DNA from: an uncultured Clostridia bacterium
GTDB taxonomy: Bacteria > Bacillota > Clostridia > Oscillospirales > Ruminococcaceae
Assembly (NCBI GenBank): GCA_947381875.1
Contig: CANCXY010000078.1
Coordinates: forward strand, 1-12,742
Reading direction: 5' to 3'
Length of the DNA: 12,742 bases
A model generated the notes under the pieces. It was not told the origin of the DNA, searched no databases, and saw only the letters and a list, made by a program, of their open reading frames with translations. A program made the translations under genes and the position numbers. Below are positions 11,238 through 12,742 of the stretch, in pieces (position 1 is the first letter of the stretch; the number at the start of each line of letters is the position of its first letter).

Positions 11238-12683
11238 ATGGAACTGCGCACGTTGTTTGAGGGCGTGCCCTATGAAGGGGAATTGCCGGAAGGCGAGGTG
11301 GTGCTGGTCACGCAGGATTCGCGCCGGGCGTGTCCGGGGGCGGTGTTTGTGTGTACGAAGGGGCAGCGCTTTGATGGGCACGACCACGCGCGGGAGGCGC
11401 TGGACGCGGGCGCGGTGTGCGTAGTAACCGAACGCCCTCTGCATCTGGCGCGGGAAGTGTGTGTGGAGAATGGGCGCAAGGCGTATGCCGCGCTGTGCCA
11501 GAACTTTTTTGAATGTCCCGCCCAGCATCTGCGCCTTGTGGCTGTGACGGGTACGAACGGGAAAACGACTGTCACCACGCTCATTAAGCAGATTTTGGAA
11601 CAGGCGGGGTATAAGGTGGGGCTGATCGGGACGATCCACACCGAGATCGACACGATGGACGTTCCCGCCAAATATACCACGCCGGAAGCGTGGGACCTGA
11701 ACGCGCTGTTCAGCCGGATGGTGCGCGCGGGCTGTACGTTCGCGGTGATGGAAGCCAGCAGCCAGGCGCTTGATCAGCTCCGGCTCTGGGGCCTCACGTT
11801 TGAAGTGGGCGTGTTTACGAACCTGACACAGGATCACTTAGATTACCACAAGACCTTTGAGAACTATTTTGCCGCGAAGAAAAGCCTGTTTGCACAGGTG
11901 CGGTGTATGGTGGTGAATTTAGACGACAGCTACGGCCGCCGTCTGCTGGCCGAAATGGAAACGCCGCGCCGCATCACGTTTTCCTCTACCGACAACGCCG
12001 CCGACTACACGGCGCGCAATATCCGCCTTTCCGCCGCGCAGGTGCAATTCGAGATGGTGGGGCGCGGCTTCATCCAGCGCATCCGCTTCCCCATGCCGGG
12101 GGACTACTCGGTCCACAACGCCCTTGCCGCCGCGTGCGCGGCCATCGCGCTGGGCGTACCGGCGGAATCCGCCGCGCGGGCGCTGTGCGCGTCGCGCGGG
12201 GTGCGGGGCCGGTGCGAGGTGCTGTACCACGGCGCATTCACCGTCCTGTGCGACTACGCCCACACGGGCGATGCGATAGAAAAGGTGCTTTCCGGGATAG
12301 CACCCTTTGTGGAGGGGCGGCTAATCGTCTTGTACGGCTGCGCGGGCGAGCGCGACGCCAAAAAGCGGCCCCTGATGAGCGCCGCCGCCGTAAAGTACGC
12401 CGATTTTATCGCGCTCACCTCCGATAACCCCCGCAAAGAGGACCCGTGGGCCATCATCCAGGACGCGGAACCCGTACTGGCGGAATCCGGCAAGCCCTAT
12501 TTTATAGAGGTTGAGCGCCGCGCGGCCATCCTGCGCGCGCTGGAAATGCTGAAAACAGGCGACGTACTTATCCTGTGCGGCAAAGGCCACGAGGACTACC
12601 AGGCCATCGACGGTGTGACGATCTATCTCGACGAACACCGCATTGTCCGCGATTGGATACGGCAGAGGGGGTTGGGCGAATAA
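11238..12683 (+). CDS. murE: UDP-N-acetylmuramoyl-L-alanyl-D-glutamate--2,6-diaminopimelate ligase MurE
   Basis: This cytoplasmic ATP-dependent ligase adds the third residue of the peptidoglycan stem peptide. At 481 residues it has the usual length and three-domain Mur ligase layout. The N-terminal UDP-binding domain carries VTQDSRRACPGAVFVC. The central ATPase has VTGTNGKTT (103-111), then MEASSQALDQLRLWG and FTNLTQDHLDYHKTFENYF. The C-terminal domain has DYAHTGDAIEKVL and SDNPRKEDP, with DNPR at 396-399. The DNPR motif is the accepted signature of meso-diaminopimelate-specific MurE, so the cell wall is predicted to be mDAP-type. The ATG at 11238 has AGGGGAGG (11221-11228) 9 nt upstream. The gene follows the PBP gene across a 283-nt repeat-filled gap, and repeat arrays of opposite orientation flank it. 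Confidence 0.96.
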   Translation: MELRTLFEGVPYEGELPEGEVVLVTQDSRRACPGAVFVCTKGQRFDGHDHAREALDAGAVCVVTERPLHLAREVCVENGRKAYAALCQNFFECPAQHLRLVAVTGTNGKTTVTTLIKQILEQAGYKVGLIGTIHTEIDTMDVPAKYTTPEAWDLNALFSRMVRAGCTFAVMEASSQALDQLRLWGLTFEVGVFTNLTQDHLDYHKTFENYFAAKKSLFAQVRCMVVNLDDSYGRRLLAEMETPRRITFSSTDNAADYTARNIRLSAAQVQFEMVGRGFIQRIRFPMPGDYSVHNALAAACAAIALGVPAESAARALCASRGVRGRCEVLYHGAFTVLCDYAHTGDAIEKVLSGIAPFVEGRLIVLYGCAGERDAKKRPLMSAAAVKYADFIALTSDNPRKEDPWAIIQDAEPVLAESGKPYFIEVERRAAILRALEMLKTGDVLILCGKGHEDYQAIDGVTIYLDEHRIVRDWIRQRGLGE

Positions 12684-12689
12684 CCCATG

Positions 12690-12742
12690 CCGGGCTGCTG
12701 CCCGGACCTGCCCAAAGGGCGCTGCCCTTTGGAATCCTGCCA
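12690..12742 (-). repeat. Inverted, truncated copy of the GC-hairpin array downstream of murE
   Basis: Read on the minus strand, GGATT is followed by a 9-bp stem with arm CCAAAGGGC (12732-12712), linker gcAGGT (12711-12706), and a 6-bp stem with arm CCGGGC (12705-12690). These elements and linker are the same as in the array upstream of murE, but in opposite orientation and with fewer hairpins. The copy begins 7 nt after the murE stop and continues past the window edge. Confidence 0.85.

Noticed and set aside
10993..11424. Plus-strand frame through the hairpin array
   Set aside because: Repetitive SPEAEPL-like peptide comes from the repeat units; it overlaps murE in another frame and has no good ribosome site.
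10767..11837. 356-codon minus-strand open frame across the PBP end, the repeats and murE
   Set aside because: Antisense to pbpB and murE and built partly from the hairpin array; the sequence is arginine/proline/histidine-rich with no family match.
11098..12742. Composite transposon carrying murE
   Set aside because: Neither flank encodes a transposase, and murE is in its normal dcw position, so the flanking repeats are better read as palindromic elements.

Overview
The window looks like chromosome of a GC-rich (roughly 55-60 % by eye) anaerobic Firmicute, most likely a gut Clostridia lineage such as Oscillospiraceae/Ruminococcaceae. This is inferred from the gene content: an F-type ATP synthase operon end, a Firmicutes-style dcw cluster (mraZ-rsmH-ftsL-PBP2B-murE), SdpR/SdpI, a YozG-like Xre regulator, and meso-DAP-type MurE. 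Intergenic regions rich in GC hairpins also fit. I cannot name a species.

Layout. (1) 1-2250: the 3' end of the atp operon, with a partial gamma subunit, complete beta and epsilon, and a strong intrinsic terminator. (2) 2250-2440: a gene-free stretch of nested imperfect palindromes. (3) 2443-6467: an accessory block. It holds a DUF3781 protein; a convergent minus-strand sdpR-sdpI-like pair; a divergent plus-strand operon of an Xre regulator, a four-helix membrane protein and a 31-residue membrane peptide; and a MATE efflux pump. The two divergent promoters at 4064-4260 are close to consensus, and each carries dyad symmetry at the expected transcription start. (4) 6502-12683: the start of the dcw cluster, driven by a TTGATT-17-TATAAT promoter followed by three MraZ-type boxes at 10-bp period. 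It reads mraZ, rsmH (TTG start overlapping mraZ), ftsL, a two-PASTA class B penicillin-binding protein, then murE.

How the genes fit together. The atp genes encode the rotor/catalytic part of the ATP synthase. The dcw genes encode a transcriptional regulator (MraZ), a 16S rRNA methyltransferase (RsmH), a divisome membrane protein (FtsL), the septal transpeptidase, and the ligase that adds the third stem-peptide residue (MurE). The accessory block looks like envelope-stress or toxin-response functions (SdpI-type immunity, multidrug efflux, small membrane proteins), but none of its substrates can be read from sequence.

The most unusual content is non-coding. (a) A tandem array of five GC hairpins, joined by alternating GGAGT and AGGT linkers, lies directly upstream of murE. 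A related array in inverted orientation starts right after murE and runs off the window. (b) A family of TTTCCCCGCC hairpins recurs in at least four intergenic gaps. (c) A 23-nt direct repeat with a GNRA-type mini-hairpin brackets one of those hairpins. (d) A 207-nt structured gap separates ftsL from the PBP gene. I found no CRISPR array, tRNA, rRNA, transposase or recognisable riboswitch. No complete new enzymatic system is evident; the repeat architecture is the best candidate for something not well described.
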